Source: Candidatus Geothermocultor quzhuomuensis (lineage in GTDB: Bacteria > Actinomycetota > Aquicultoria > Geothermocultorales > Geothermocultoraceae). From it: 48,252 bases of DNA. Each line of letters starts with the position of its first letter. Positions within the stretch are counted from its first letter, which is position 1. Below, piece after piece: positions 9,253-18,695 of this stretch. The stretch spans positions 1 to 48,252 of the forward strand of contig JACVJC010000018.1 in the NCBI GenBank assembly GCA_015711795.1. The letters are read 5' to 3'. Made by a program: the position numbers and the translations under genes. The notes under the pieces are model-generated. The model ran no database searches and was not told where the DNA came from. It saw only the letters and a list, made by a program, of their open reading frames with translations.

Positions 9253-10496
9253 TTCAGTCACTAAGAAATGCTTTTAAAGTTCCTGATTTAAGAAACCGCA
9301 TCATCTTTACCTTAATGATAATTGCTATCTATCGTTTAGGTTCACATATCCCCGCACCTGGAATAAATATTGCTCATGTAAAAGAGATATTTAAACAAGG
9401 AGGCTTATTAGGTTTTCTTGACCTTTTTGCAGGTGGAGCCCTTTCTGAGTTTGCCATTTTTGCTTTAGGGATTATGCCCTATATTACTGCCTCTATCATA
9501 ATGCAACTTTTAACTGTAGTTATTCCTAAGCTTGAAGAATGGATGAAAGAGGGGGAAATTGGTCAGCGGAAAATAACTCAGTGGACTCGATATTTAACAC
9601 TTATCTTAGCCCTGATCCAGTCAATAGCAATTACTCAATTTTTCCAAGGTCTTTTAAAAATTCAAATATCTCTTTTTAATCGTTTTTTGACTGTTATTAG
9701 CCTGGTGGCTGGAACTGCTTTAATTATGTGGTTGGCGGAGTTAATTACTCAAAGAGGAATTGGCAATGGGATGTCTCTTTTGATTTTTGTTAATATTATT
9801 TCCCGCTTCCCTAGTGCAGGCACTCAAACCTATGAAGTGGCAAGTGCTTTTAATATTTTTTTAGTTATTGTGATTATCTTGTTTGTTATGGCAGCAATTA
9901 TCTTAATCGAGGAAGGCCAAAGGAGAATCCCGGTTCAATATGCTAAAAGAATTATTGGAAGGAGAGTTTATGGTGGGACAAGCACTTATATTCCTCTCAA
10001 AATAAATTCGGCTGGGGTTATCCCAATTATTTTTGCTTCTTCAGTTCTTCTTTTTCCTGCTACATTAGCCCGATTTTTCCCTTCACAATCTTTGCAAAGA
10101 TTTAGTGAGGTAATTAGCCCTGGTTCAACCTTTTATCTTTTAACTTATTTTCTTTTAATTATTTTCTTTACTTACTTTTATTCAGAGATTGTCTTTAATC
10201 CTCTTAATTTAGCCGATGATTTAAAAAAATGGGGGGGCTTTATTCCGGGAGTAAGACCAGGTCAACCTACAGCTATTTATATAAACAAAATTTTAAATCG
10301 AATCACTTTTCCTGGAGCACTTTTTTTAGGGGTAGTTGCTATTCTTCCAATGATTTTAATGTCAACAATGAGGGTTCCTTTTTTTAAATATTTTGGTGGG
10401 ATTTCTATTTTAATTGCAGTTGGTGTTGCTTTAGAGACGGTTAAGCAAATTGAGGCTCAACTCCTCATGCGTCATTATGAAGGATTTTTAAAATAG
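9249..10496 (+). CDS. secY: Protein translocase subunit SecY
   Basis: SecY is the channel subunit of the SecYEG translocon in the cytoplasmic membrane. The protein has 415 residues with about ten hydrophobic spans. It carries the plug-region motif FLDLFAGGALSEFAIFALGI, GIGNGMSLLIF, and the cytoplasmic loop RRIPVQYAKRIIGRR used by SecA and the ribosome. Its ATG overlaps the rplO stop, so it is cotranslated with the spc operon. Confidence 0.97.
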   Translation: MIQSLRNAFKVPDLRNRIIFTLMIIAIYRLGSHIPAPGINIAHVKEIFKQGGLLGFLDLFAGGALSEFAIFALGIMPYITASIIMQLLTVVIPKLEEWMKEGEIGQRKITQWTRYLTLILALIQSIAITQFFQGLLKIQISLFNRFLTVISLVAGTALIMWLAELITQRGIGNGMSLLIFVNIISRFPSAGTQTYEVASAFNIFLVIVIILFVMAAIILIEEGQRRIPVQYAKRIIGRRVYGGTSTYIPLKINSAGVIPIIFASSVLLFPATLARFFPSQSLQRFSEVISPGSTFYLLTYFLLIIFFTYFYSEIVFNPLNLADDLKKWGGFIPGVRPGQPTAIYINKILNRITFPGALFLGVVAILPMILMSTMRVPFFKYFGGISILIAVGVALETVKQIEAQLLMRHYEGFLK

Positions 10497-10519
10497 TTAG
10501 AAAAGAGTTTGGAGTGAGA

Positions 10520-11167
10520 ATGAATCTTGTTTTACTTGGGCCACCTGGTGTTGGCAAAGGAACCCAAGCGGGGAAAATATCTCAGTATTTGAACATTCCT
10601 CATATCTCAACTGGTGATATTTTGAGAGAAGCGGTTAAAAGAGGAACCCCTTTGGGTTTGAAGGCTCGTCATTATATGGAAAAAGGGGAGCTTGTACCAG
10701 ATGAAATTGTTATTAGTATTATTAAAGAGAGAATTCAAGAAAATGATTGCCAAAAGGGGTTTGTGCTTGACGGATTTCCTCGAACTGTGGTTCAAGCAGA
10801 GGCGCTAGAGAAGGTTCTTTCTGAATTTGGAAGAGCCATAAATGTTGCCCTTTATATCGAAGCTGATGAGGAAGAGATCATCCGCCGCTTAAGTGGTCGA
10901 AGAACATGTAAAGAATGTGGCCAGATTTACCATATGATTTTTAATCTTCCTAAGGATGGAAAGAGATGTGAGCTCTGTGGGGGAGAGTTATTTCAAAGGG
11001 AAGATGATAAAGTTGAAACGGTGAGAAATCGCTTTCGCGTTTATTTAGAAAAAACACTCCCTTTAGTTAATTTTTATAATAAAAAAAAGTTACTTAAAAA
11101 AATTGATGGAGCAAGATCTGCTGAAGAGGTTTTTAATGAGATAAAAAGAGTCTTGAGCCAAAAATGA
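10520..11167 (+). CDS. adk: Adenylate kinase (zinc-containing LID)
   Basis: This enzyme interconverts ATP, ADP and AMP. The P-loop GPPGVGKGTQ lies at residues 7-16, with the AMP-binding region STGDILREAVKRGT and the DGFPRT motif. The long-form LID domain holds Cys130, Cys133, Cys150 and Cys153, a four-cysteine zinc site typical of Gram-positive and related enzymes. The ATG at 10520 is preferred over the GTG at 10514 because GGAG is then correctly spaced (215 residues). Its stop overlaps the map start. Confidence 0.97.
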   Translation: MNLVLLGPPGVGKGTQAGKISQYLNIPHISTGDILREAVKRGTPLGLKARHYMEKGELVPDEIVISIIKERIQENDCQKGFVLDGFPRTVVQAEALEKVLSEFGRAINVALYIEADEEEIIRRLSGRRTCKECGQIYHMIFNLPKDGKRCELCGGELFQREDDKVETVRNRFRVYLEKTLPLVNFYNKKKLLKKIDGARSAEEVFNEIKRVLSQK

Positions 11168-11907
11168 TTATTTTAAAATCTAAAGAGGAAATTTTTTTAA
11201 TGCGGAAGGCAGGAAAAATAGCAGCTGAAACAATGAAGCTAATTAAAAAAGCAATTAGGCCTGGGGTTGAGACAATTTACCTTGACAAGATAGCAGAGAA
11301 GTTTATTTTAAGCCAAGGAGCTAGACCTTCTTTTAAAGGTTATCGAGGTTTTCCTTTTTCTATTTGTACGTCTTTAAATGAGGAAGTAGTTCATGGTATT
11401 CCAAGTCACCGGAGGTTAAAAGAAGGGGACATTATTAAAATTGATTTAGGGGTTGAGGTTGATGGATATAATGGAGACCTTGCCTCCAGTTTTCCAGTTG
11501 GGAAGGTGAGTGAAGAAGCTTTTAGATTGATAAGAGTGACTAAAGAAGCCTTGGAAATGGGAATAAGCCAGTGTATTCCAGGCAATCATCTTTCTGATAT
11601 TTCTTACGCTATCCAAAGTCACACTGAAAAAAATGGTTATTCAGTTGTTAGGCAATTTGTTGGGCACGGAATAGGGCAAGCTATTCACGAGGACCCTCAA
11701 ATTCCTAACTTTGGGACGCCGGGGAAGGGTCCTCGACTTGAAGAAGGGATGGTTTTTGCCTTAGAGCCAATGGTTAATCTAGGTCAATCTGAAGTTGAAA
11801 TTCTTTCTGACAACTGGACGGTTGTAACTTGTGATAGGAAGCTTTCAGCTCATTTTGAACATACAGTTGCTATAACATCACACGGGCCTTTAATATTAAC
11901 AGCTTAA
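11164..11907 (+). CDS. map: Methionine aminopeptidase, type I
   Basis: This metalloenzyme removes the initiator methionine from new proteins. The protein has 247 residues. Metal ligands are recognisable in IDLGVEVDGYNGDLASSF (two Asp), GHGIGQAIHEDP (His), ALEPM (Glu) and FEHTVAI (Glu). No N-terminal SH3-binding zinc extension is present. The gene lies between adk and infA, a common order. Confidence 0.96.
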   Translation: MIILKSKEEIFLMRKAGKIAAETMKLIKKAIRPGVETIYLDKIAEKFILSQGARPSFKGYRGFPFSICTSLNEEVVHGIPSHRRLKEGDIIKIDLGVEVDGYNGDLASSFPVGKVSEEAFRLIRVTKEALEMGISQCIPGNHLSDISYAIQSHTEKNGYSVVRQFVGHGIGQAIHEDPQIPNFGTPGKGPRLEEGMVFALEPMVNLGQSEVEILSDNWTVVTCDRKLSAHFEHTVAITSHGPLILTA

Positions 11908-11975
11908 AAAGACAAAATTTAATAGACATCTGATGTTATTTTTGTTAAAATTAAGTTTTGTTGTTTTGAAATAAG

Positions 11976-12194
11976 ATGAAGAAAGAAGAAAAAATCGAAG
12001 TTGAAGGAACGGTAATCGAGCCTTTACCCAATGCTCAATTTAGAATAGAGCTAGACACAGGGCATAAGGTTCTAGCTCATGTTTCTGGGAAGATGAGGAT
12101 GCATTATATAAGGATTCTTCCTGGAGATAAAGTGATTGTTGAGCTTTCTCCTTATGATTTATCTAGAGGAAGGATTATTTATCGAAAGAAGTGA
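11976..12194 (+). CDS. infA: Translation initiation factor IF-1
   Basis: IF-1 blocks the A site during initiation. The protein is 72 residues, the standard length, with an S1-type OB fold: [39 protein letters not shown] and [16 protein letters not shown]. It is followed by rpmJ seven bases downstream. Confidence 0.97.
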   Translation: MKKEEKIEVEGTVIEPLPNAQFRIELDTGHKVLAHVSGKMRMHYIRILPGDKVIVELSPYDLSRGRIIYRKK

Positions 12195-12201
12195 GGTAGG
12201 A

Positions 12202-12315
12202 TTGAAAGTTAAACCTTCAGTGAAAAGAATTTGCGCTAAATGTAAGGTTATTAAAAGAAAAGGTAGAATTATTATAATTTGCTCAAACCCTCGACATAAG
12301 CAAAGACAGGGTTAA
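12202..12315 (+). CDS. rpmJ: 50S ribosomal protein L36
   Basis: A 37-residue protein starting with TTG at 12202 behind GAGGTAGG. It begins [14 protein letters not shown] and has Cys11, Cys14, Cys27 and His32, the CxxC-x12-C-x4-H zinc site of the zinc-binding L36 type. Position between infA and rpsM confirms it. This gene is easily missed because of its size and non-ATG start. Confidence 0.96.
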   Translation: MKVKPSVKRICAKCKVIKRKGRIIIICSNPRHKQRQG

Positions 12316-12406
12316 AGGCAATTGAAAGTTGTTGGTGGGGAGTTAGAAAATCTTGAACCTAATTAAAGCAACCCTTAGCAACAATTACTAATTTGAGGTG
12401 GTTTTA

Positions 12407-12781
12407 ATGGCAAGAGTTGCTGGTGTTGATTTACCGAGGAATAAAAGAGTAGAGGTGGCTTTAACTTATATTTTTGGTATTGGTTGGACAAGATCTCGGG
12501 AAATTCTTAAAGCTACTTCCATCGATAAAGATACAAGAGTTAAAGACTTAACTGAAGAAGAAGTTGCTAAGATAAGAGAATATATTGATAGAAATTATAA
12601 AGTTGAAGGTGAATTAAAGCAGGAGATTTCTCAAAACATTCGGCGATTAATGGAAATAGGTTCCTATCGGGGAATTCGTCACAAAAGAGGTCTCCCAGTG
12701 AGAGGGCAGAGGACAAGGACTAATGCTCGAACAAGAAAAGGACCTCGAAGAACAGTTGGGGTCAAACGAAAGAAAACCTAG
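12407..12781 (+). CDS. rpsM: 30S ribosomal protein S13
   Basis: S13 lies in the 30S head and contacts P-site tRNA and the L5 bridge. The ATG at 12407 gives 124 residues starting [20 protein letters not shown]. The helix-two-turn-helix motif and basic C-terminal tail with [13 protein letters not shown] and [10 protein letters not shown] are conserved. A GAGGTGG lies just upstream. Confidence 0.96.
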   Translation: MARVAGVDLPRNKRVEVALTYIFGIGWTRSREILKATSIDKDTRVKDLTEEEVAKIREYIDRNYKVEGELKQEISQNIRRLMEIGSYRGIRHKRGLPVRGQRTRTNARTRKGPRRTVGVKRKKT

Positions 12782-12872
12782 ATGGGGTAAAGAATTAAAT
12801 CTTGGCTGAGCAAAGCGAAAAGCTAGCTAAGGCTAGTAAAATTTGATTTAAATTTATTTTTTGGGAGGTTTG

Positions 12873-13268
12873 ATGGCTAAAAGAAAAACTTCAGGAAAAT
12901 TAAAGAAGAGAGAAAAGAAGAATATTCTTCAAGGAATAGCTTACATTAAATCTACATTTAATAACACTATTATAACCATTACTGATTTAGAAGGAAATAC
13001 TATTGTCTGGGGAAGTGCGGGTTCTGCTGGCTTTTCGGGGACAAAGAAAGGGACACCATTTGCAGCTCAAGTTGCTGCTGAGGCAGTAGTAAAAAAAGCC
13101 TTGGAGCATGGACTTAAGAAGGTTGACGTTAAAGTTAAGGGAGCTGGTTCTGGAAGAGAGACAGCAATTAGAACTTTGCAGGCAGCTGGGCTTGAGGTTT
13201 TGAGCATTGTTGATGTGACACCAATACCACATAATGGTTGTCGACCAAGAAAAAAGCGGCGTGTGTAG
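12873..13268 (+). CDS. rpsK: 30S ribosomal protein S11
   Basis: S11 lines the mRNA exit on the 30S platform. The ATG at 12873 with GGGAGG upstream gives 131 residues. Conserved motifs are [39 protein letters not shown] and the C-terminal [16 protein letters not shown]. Confidence 0.97.
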   Translation: MAKRKTSGKLKKREKKNILQGIAYIKSTFNNTIITITDLEGNTIVWGSAGSAGFSGTKKGTPFAAQVAAEAVVKKALEHGLKKVDVKVKGAGSGRETAIRTLQAAGLEVLSIVDVTPIPHNGCRPRKKRRV

Positions 13269-13280
13269 GTGATGAATTAA

Positions 13281-13907
13281 TTGGCTCGATATACTGATGC
13301 AGTTTGTAAATTATGTCGTCGGGAAGGAGTTAAGTTATTTCTTAAAGGCGAGAGGTGCCTAAGTGAAAAGTGTCCTCTTGAGAAGCGACCTTTCCCCCCT
13401 GGTGAGCATGGGAGAAAAATGCAGCGGGAAACTAGCTATGGTGTTCAATTAAGGGAAAAACAAAAAGCAAAGCGCATTTACGGTGTCTTAGAAAATCAGT
13501 TTCGAAAATACTACGAAAAAGCAGCTAAACAAAAGGGGAAAACTGGTGAAAATCTCCTCCGAATGCTGGAAACAAGATTTGACAATGTTATTTTCAGAAT
13601 GGGCTTTGCTTTTTCCAGGAGAGAGGCAAGGCAGTTGATTACTCATCGTCATTTTAAAATAAACGATAGAACTGTTAATATTCCTTCTTATTCTTTAAAA
13701 CCAGGAGATAGCATTTCTTTAAGTGAGCGGGGGAAAAAATGCGCTCGGATTAAAGAATGTATTGAATCGGCGAATAAGCCAGCTCTTCCTGCTTGGTTGG
13801 AGGTAAACTATGAGACAATGACTGGAAAAGTCATTGCTTTACCTCAGCGGGGGGACATTGATTTTATGATTAAAGAGCAATTAATTGTTGAACTTTATTC
13901 GAAGTAA
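13281..13907 (+). CDS. rpsD: 30S ribosomal protein S4 (zinc-binding type)
   Basis: S4 is a primary 16S rRNA binder and part of the mRNA helicase. The protein has 208 residues with an S4 RNA-binding domain (RREARQLITHRHFKINDRTV). Cys9, Cys12, Cys26 and Cys31 at the N-terminus form the zinc site of the C+ S4 type. The start is a TTG at 13281. Confidence 0.96.
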   Translation: MARYTDAVCKLCRREGVKLFLKGERCLSEKCPLEKRPFPPGEHGRKMQRETSYGVQLREKQKAKRIYGVLENQFRKYYEKAAKQKGKTGENLLRMLETRFDNVIFRMGFAFSRREARQLITHRHFKINDRTVNIPSYSLKPGDSISLSERGKKCARIKECIESANKPALPAWLEVNYETMTGKVIALPQRGDIDFMIKEQLIVELYSK

Positions 13908-13934
13908 TTAAGGAATTTTTGTGAGGAGGGAAAA

Positions 13935-14876
13935 ATGTTAGAAATTTTAAAACCTCGATTAAAATTTGAAGAGGTTTCTGAAAAAGTAGGGAGATTTTAT
14001 GTTGAACCACTAGAAAGAGGATTTGGCCATACTTTGGGAAATTCCTTAAGAAGAGTTCTTCTTTCTTCTTTGCCTGGAGCTGCTCTTACTTCTGTTAAGA
14101 TAGAAGGAATAGTTCATGAATTTTCAACCATTCCTGGAGTTTTAGAAGATGTAGTTGATATTATTCTTAATCTAAAAGGAGTAGTTTTTAAGCTTCATAC
14201 AGGGGAAGCAACAGCAACGATAAAAACAAAAGGCCCAAAGGAAGTAAAGGCTTCTGATATTGTTACTCCCAGTGGGCTTGAGGTGGTAAATCCGGAGCAT
14301 CACATTGCTACTCTTGGTGAAAATGCTAAGCTTGAAATGTCAATGAGGGTTGAAAGAGGACATGGATATGCTTTGGCAGAGAGAAACAAAAGACCAGGAG
14401 ACCCTATTGGGGTAATTCCCATTGATTCTAATTTTTCCCCTATCAGGAGAGTAACCTATCGGGTTGAAGATACTCGAGTTGGACAGCGAACTGATTATAA
14501 TCGTTTGATTTTAGAGGTGGAAACTGATGGCTCAATTACTCCTCAAGAAGCTGTTTCTATGGGGGCAAAAGTCATTGGTGAACATCTCAATTTATTTTTT
14601 GATGAAGAAAAAGATATGTTAGGTGATATTTTTACCACTCGAATAGGGGAGAAGAAAACATTTTTGAGTACTCCCATAGAAGACTTGGAACTTTCCGTTC
14701 GTTCTTATAATTGTTTAAAAAGGCAAAAAATTGATACTCTTGAGCAGCTTATTAACTATACTGAAGAGGATTTATTAAAAATAAGAAATTTTGGCCAAAA
14801 GTCAATGAATGAAATAAAAGAAAAGCTAGCTAGTTTAAATCTTAGTTTAAAAGAAAAGAAGTGGGAGAAGAGATGA
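13935..14876 (+). CDS. rpoA: RNA polymerase subunit alpha
   Basis: Alpha dimerises to nucleate RNA polymerase assembly. The protein has 313 residues: an N-terminal dimerisation domain (FYVEPLERGFGHTLGNSLRR, VHEFSTIPGVLEDV) and a C-terminal domain with two HhH-like helices (IEDLELSVRSYNCLKRQKI, LLKIRNFGQKSMNEI) that binds UP elements and activators. Its stop overlaps the rplQ ATG. Confidence 0.97.
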   Translation: MLEILKPRLKFEEVSEKVGRFYVEPLERGFGHTLGNSLRRVLLSSLPGAALTSVKIEGIVHEFSTIPGVLEDVVDIILNLKGVVFKLHTGEATATIKTKGPKEVKASDIVTPSGLEVVNPEHHIATLGENAKLEMSMRVERGHGYALAERNKRPGDPIGVIPIDSNFSPIRRVTYRVEDTRVGQRTDYNRLILEVETDGSITPQEAVSMGAKVIGEHLNLFFDEEKDMLGDIFTTRIGEKKTFLSTPIEDLELSVRSYNCLKRQKIDTLEQLINYTEEDLLKIRNFGQKSMNEIKEKLASLNLSLKEKKWEKR

Positions 14877-15223
14877 GACACTTAAAAAAGGGGCGGAGGT
14901 TAGGAAGCGATCGAGAACACCACTGGTCAATAAAGAATAACTTAGTTAAAGAAATATTTGAGCACGAAAGAGTAAAAACAACTGAAGCAAAAGCAAAGGA
15001 GGTTTGCCCTTTAGTTGAAAAGATAATTTCTTTAGCCAAGAAAGGTGACCTTCACTCTCGAAGACAAATATTTGCTTTTTTGAGAGACAAAGAACTAGTT
15101 CATAAAGCCATAAATGAAATTGGTCCCCGTTTTGCTGAACGAAATGGTGGATATACAAGAATTGTCAAGATTGGAGCACGGAAAGGTGACGCTGCTCCTA
15201 TGGTTCTCATCGAGCTTCTTTAG
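14873..15223 (+). CDS. rplQ: 50S ribosomal protein L17
   Basis: L17 is the last ribosomal gene of the alpha operon. The ATG at 14873 overlaps the rpoA stop and gives 116 residues: MRHLKKGRRLGSDREHHWSI, HERVKTTEAKAKEV and the C-terminal GGYTRIVKIGARKGDAAPM. A GGGAG site precedes the start. A hairpin terminator follows. Confidence 0.96.
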   Translation: MRHLKKGRRLGSDREHHWSIKNNLVKEIFEHERVKTTEAKAKEVCPLVEKIISLAKKGDLHSRRQIFAFLRDKELVHKAINEIGPRFAERNGGYTRIVKIGARKGDAAPMVLIELL

Positions 15224-15248
15224 TTAAAGAGAAATTGGTGATAATTTA

Positions 15249-15283
15249 ATGAGCAATGAAAATTTCCTTGCTCATTTTATTTT
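15249..15283 (+). terminator. Intrinsic terminator after rplQ
   Basis: An 8-bp stem (ATGAGCAA at 15249-15256 with TTGCTCAT at 15268-15275) with an 11-base loop is followed by a T-rich tract. It lies between rplQ and the ECF transporter genes and probably ends the ribosomal transcript, though some readthrough into ecfA is possible because no clear promoter is seen before 15305. Confidence 0.7.
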
Positions 15284-15304
15284 AGGGAAAATTTTTTAGG
15301 GGAA

Positions 15305-16132
15305 ATGATTGTTGTTAAAAATTTAAGTTATTCATATCGCCAAGGAGGGGAGGATATTGAGGCTTTAAAAGGGATAAATTTAACTATTTCTCCTGGTGAT
15401 TTTGTTGTTATCTTGGGAAGAAACGGTTCTGGTAAATCTACATTAATTAAGCACCTCAATGGACTTCTTCTCCCTGATTCAGGTGAAGTTTTAATTGATG
15501 GGCTTTCAACAAAAAATCCTCAAGAGCTATGGAAAATTCGTAGAAAAGTTGGAATTGTTTTTGAAAACCCAGAAAATCAAATTATTGCTACTTTAGTTGA
15601 GGAAGATTTAGCTTTTGGCCCAGAAAATTTAGGTTTGCCTCGCGAGGAAATTAAAAGGAGAATTAAAGAGGTTACTGAATTTCTAGAGATTGAAGGTTTT
15701 CTCCGTCATGAACCACATCTTTTATCAGGCGGAGAGAAACAAAAAGTCGCTGTTGCTAGTGCTCTTACTCTTAAACCAGCTTATCTTCTCTCTGATGAAT
15801 CAACTTCAATGCTTGATCCCAATGAAAGGAAAGAAATTCTCAATCTTTACACTCGCTTAAATAAAGAGTGGGGAATGACCCTTATTCATGTGACTCATTT
15901 CCCTGAAGAGGCGATCTTGGCTAATCGAGTAATTGTAATGGATAAGGGGACGATAGTTCTTGATGGAAGCCCAGCTGAAGCTTTTTCTCAAGTTGAATTC
16001 CTTAATGAATGCGGTGTCTCTCTCCCTAAAATTGTTCTTCTTTCTTATCAGTTAACAAAATCAGGTTTTTTATCTAAGTTTCCCCTTCTTTCTATCGATG
16101 AGATGGTGGAGGTTTTATGCTCGTTGAGTTAA
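15305..16132 (+). CDS. ecfA1: ECF transporter ATPase EcfA1 (CbiO family)
   Basis: This is one of two ABC ATPases powering an energy-coupling-factor vitamin or metal transporter. The protein has 275 residues: Walker A GRNGSGKST at 38-46, Q-loop ENPENQI, signature LSGGEKQKVAVA, Walker B with LLSDESTSMLD (DES rather than the usual DEP), and H-loop HVTHF. It overlaps ecfA2 by 16 bases. No substrate-binding S component is in the window, so a group II shared module is likely. Confidence 0.93.
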   Translation: MIVVKNLSYSYRQGGEDIEALKGINLTISPGDFVVILGRNGSGKSTLIKHLNGLLLPDSGEVLIDGLSTKNPQELWKIRRKVGIVFENPENQIIATLVEEDLAFGPENLGLPREEIKRRIKEVTEFLEIEGFLRHEPHLLSGGEKQKVAVASALTLKPAYLLSDESTSMLDPNERKEILNLYTRLNKEWGMTLIHVTHFPEEAILANRVIVMDKGTIVLDGSPAEAFSQVEFLNECGVSLPKIVLLSYQLTKSGFLSKFPLLSIDEMVEVLCSLS

Positions 16133-16950
16133 GAGATGTTAATTTTTCTTACACCCAAGGTCCGCACAGGAAAAATGTTTTGCGTGGAGTTAATCTCTCG
16201 ATTGATCAGGGAGAACTTATTGGGTTAATTGGTCCAACTGGGGCTGGAAAATCAACCCTTATTCTTTTAGCTAGCGGCCTTCTTTTCCCAACTCAAGGTA
16301 CAATTTTATTTGAAGGAAGAAGAATCGATAATTTCTGGGAAGTTCGAGGGAAGATTGGTGTTCTTTTCCAATTTCCTGAATCTCAATTTTTTGAACCAAC
16401 AGTTTTTGATGAGATTGCCTTTGGTCTTAAAAATTTTGGCTTTTCTTCATTAGAAATTAGAGAAAGAGTTTTTAACATCTTAACTCAACTTGGTATTAAT
16501 TTTGAAGATTTTAAGAATCGTTCTCCTTTTAGTTTAAGTGATGGGGAAAAAAGGAGAGTCGCCCTTGCTTCAATTTTAGCTTTTGAGCCTAAAATCATTT
16601 TTTTAGATGAACCAACCTCCAATTTAGATAAGGAGGGACGGGAAGAAATTTTTTCTTATTTAAAACTTTTAAACAAGAAAAAGAATATTGCAATTGTTAT
16701 CGCTTCTCATGATGTTGATGAAATTGTTGAGGTGGTTGAGAGAGTCATTGTTCTTAATAAGGGACAAATTTTACTAGACGATTCAACTAAGAAGATCTTT
16801 CGTTCTTACGATGAGTTAAAAAAGATGGGTTTAGAAGTTCCTCAAATAGCACAGTTGTTTTATGAGCTTAGGAAAAGAGGATTGAGATTTTCTCAAGATA
16901 TTTTGACTGTTGACGAAGCAAAAGCGGCAATTATGAAAGGATTCTCATGA
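16117..16950 (+). CDS. ecfA2: ECF transporter ATPase EcfA2 (CbiO family)
   Basis: The second ATPase of the ECF module has 277 residues. Walker A is GPTGAGKST, the Q-loop QFPESQFF, the signature SLSDGEKRRVALAS (SDGE in place of SGGE) and Walker B IIFLDEPTSNLD. It pairs with EcfA1 as a heterodimer under EcfT. It overlaps ecfT by 4 bases, so the three genes are translationally coupled. Confidence 0.93.
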   Translation: MLVELRDVNFSYTQGPHRKNVLRGVNLSIDQGELIGLIGPTGAGKSTLILLASGLLFPTQGTILFEGRRIDNFWEVRGKIGVLFQFPESQFFEPTVFDEIAFGLKNFGFSSLEIRERVFNILTQLGINFEDFKNRSPFSLSDGEKRRVALASILAFEPKIIFLDEPTSNLDKEGREEIFSYLKLLNKKKNIAIVIASHDVDEIVEVVERVIVLNKGQILLDDSTKKIFRSYDELKKMGLEVPQIAQLFYELRKRGLRFSQDILTVDEAKAAIMKGFS

Positions 16951-17747
16951 TTCAAGTATCAATTGGCCAGTATTATCCATTTCCTTTTTTTCTCCATCGC
17001 CTTGACCCCCGCTTAAAAGTGGTTCTTCTTCTTTTTTTTACCACCGTTGTCTTCCTAGTCACAAGTTTTTTCGGGCTTTTCTTTCTTCTTGCCTTTCTTT
17101 TTTTTCTAATTTTGGTTGGGAGGCTACCTTTTAGTTGGATTTTAAGAAATCTCTGGAGCCTTTCTTACTTTCTTCTGTTCACACTTATAGCCCATCTTCT
17201 TTTTACCCCTGGAGAAATTATTTTTAAATGGGGTTTCCTAAGTGTTACCAAAGAGGGGGTTGAAAATGGCTTTTTCTTTTTTTTCCGTATCTCTCTTTTA
17301 ATAATTTCCAGTGCAGTTCTAACTTTTACTACTACTCCAATTGAACTTACCGATGCTTTAGAGAATCTTTTGGCTCCACTTAAGAAGATTAAAGTGCCAA
17401 CGGATGAAATTGCACTGATGATGACCATTGCTTTACGTTTTATCCCGATTTTGATTGTTGAGGCTGACAAGATAAAGAAAGCTCAAATGGTTAGGGGAGC
17501 TGACTTTGAAAGTAAAAATATTTTTCGGCGTGCTAAATGTTTGCTTTCTTTGCTGGTTCCCCTCTTCGTCAGTGTTTTTCGGCGGGCTGACTATCTAGCA
17601 ATGGCAATGGAAGCAAGATGTTACCGCGGTGGGGAGGGGAGAACTAGGTTGAAGGAGCTTAAGATGCATTTGAGAGACTGGTTTTCCCTATTTTTTAGCT
17701 TGACTTTTTTAATAGGTGCAATTTTTATTTCAAGGATTTACTCATGA
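16947..17747 (+). CDS. ecfT: ECF transporter transmembrane protein EcfT
   Basis: EcfT is the membrane scaffold that couples the ATPases to interchangeable S components. The protein has 266 residues with about five hydrophobic spans and the two cytoplasmic coupling-helix motifs near AQMVRGADFES and AMEARCYRGGEGRTRLKEL (the Ala-Arg-Gly-type motifs of the CbiQ family). The rplQ-ecfA-ecfA-ecfT-truA arrangement is common in Gram-positive bacteria. Confidence 0.93.
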   Translation: MIQVSIGQYYPFPFFLHRLDPRLKVVLLLFFTTVVFLVTSFFGLFFLLAFLFFLILVGRLPFSWILRNLWSLSYFLLFTLIAHLLFTPGEIIFKWGFLSVTKEGVENGFFFFFRISLLIISSAVLTFTTTPIELTDALENLLAPLKKIKVPTDEIALMMTIALRFIPILIVEADKIKKAQMVRGADFESKNIFRRAKCLLSLLVPLFVSVFRRADYLAMAMEARCYRGGEGRTRLKELKMHLRDWFSLFFSLTFLIGAIFISRIYS

Positions 17748-17924
17748 AAGTAATAAGGCTAGAAGCACTGAAGACAAAACTAGTGAATAGTGAGCGGGGA
17801 AAGAAAGGTAAAGGTTAAGTAACATTTTTAAATAATTTAAAAACCCTTAGCCTCAATTTCAGCCTGAACCGGTTACGAGCAACAAAACACGATTCACAAA
17901 TAACAGTTCTTGGATTAAGAGAAA
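17748..17924 (+). other. Intergenic gap between ecfT and truA
   Basis: This 177-base stretch holds no recognisable gene. A 25-codon frame starting at the ATG at 17743 has no resemblance to a known protein. No hairpin terminator or convincing promoter was seen, and truA could be cotranscribed with ecfT. Confidence 0.5.
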
Positions 17925-18665
17925 ATGAGAAACATTAAGCTAACATTAGAATTTATAGGGACAAATTATTATGGATTTCAAAGACAAAAAAATTTACCGA
18001 CAATCCAAGGAGAGTTGGAAAAAGCCCTTTCAATTATCCTAAGAGAAAAAATTAAAGTGATTGGTGCTGGTCGGACTGATGCTGGTGCTCATGCTCTTGC
18101 TTACATTGTTAACTTTTTAACTGGTACTCAGATGACAATTGATGAACTGGTTTATCGAGCTAATGCTGTTTTACCAAATGATATTACAATTATTGAAGCA
18201 GATGAAGTCTCTTTAGATTTTGATGCTCGTCGTAATGCTCTTTGGCGGGAGTATGAGTATTATATATTAAACCGACCTTACCCTTCGGCTTTTTTCCGGC
18301 ATTTCACTCATCATATTTGCAAACCCTTGAATTTGCGAAAAATGAAGGAGGTTTCCTCAATCTTTTTAGGGAAGCATGATTTTTCTGCCTTTTGTGCCGA
18401 TGCGAGTTCTTATAAAAGTTGTGTTAGGGAAGTCCTGCTTTTTGAGGTAAAGAAAAAAGGCGATTTTATAGTTTTTCGTGTTCGGGCAAATGCTTTTCTT
18501 TACAATATGGTTCGGACAATGGTTGGTACCTTAATTAAAGTTGGGGAAGGCACCTTAAACATTAAAAAAGTTAAAGAAATATTGGAAAGTAGAGACAGGA
18601 GAAAAGCACCCCAAGCTGCTCCTGCCCATGCTCTCTTCTTAACCCAAATCTCCTACCCAAAATAA
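17925..18665 (+). CDS. truA: tRNA pseudouridine(38-40) synthase TruA
   Basis: TruA converts uridines 38-40 of the tRNA anticodon arm to pseudouridine. The protein has 246 residues. The catalytic Asp is Asp52 in GAGRTDAGAHALAY; FRVRANAFLYNMVRTMVGTL and RRKAPQAAPAHALFL are conserved. In many genomes rplM-rpsI follow truA, but here the next genes are a toxin-antitoxin pair. Confidence 0.96.
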   Translation: MRNIKLTLEFIGTNYYGFQRQKNLPTIQGELEKALSIILREKIKVIGAGRTDAGAHALAYIVNFLTGTQMTIDELVYRANAVLPNDITIIEADEVSLDFDARRNALWREYEYYILNRPYPSAFFRHFTHHICKPLNLRKMKEVSSIFLGKHDFSAFCADASSYKSCVREVLLFEVKKKGDFIVFRVRANAFLYNMVRTMVGTLIKVGEGTLNIKKVKEILESRDRRKAPQAAPAHALFLTQISYPK

Positions 18666-18695
18666 AAACTTTTAAAAATCTTTTTTAACCAAATT

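Noticed and set aside
12802-12846. Short TTG-started frame before rpsK
   Set aside because: Only 14 codons, without a ribosome-binding site or similarity to any protein.
17743-17817. 25-codon frame after ecfT
   Set aside because: It has no recognisable features and no support beyond being open.
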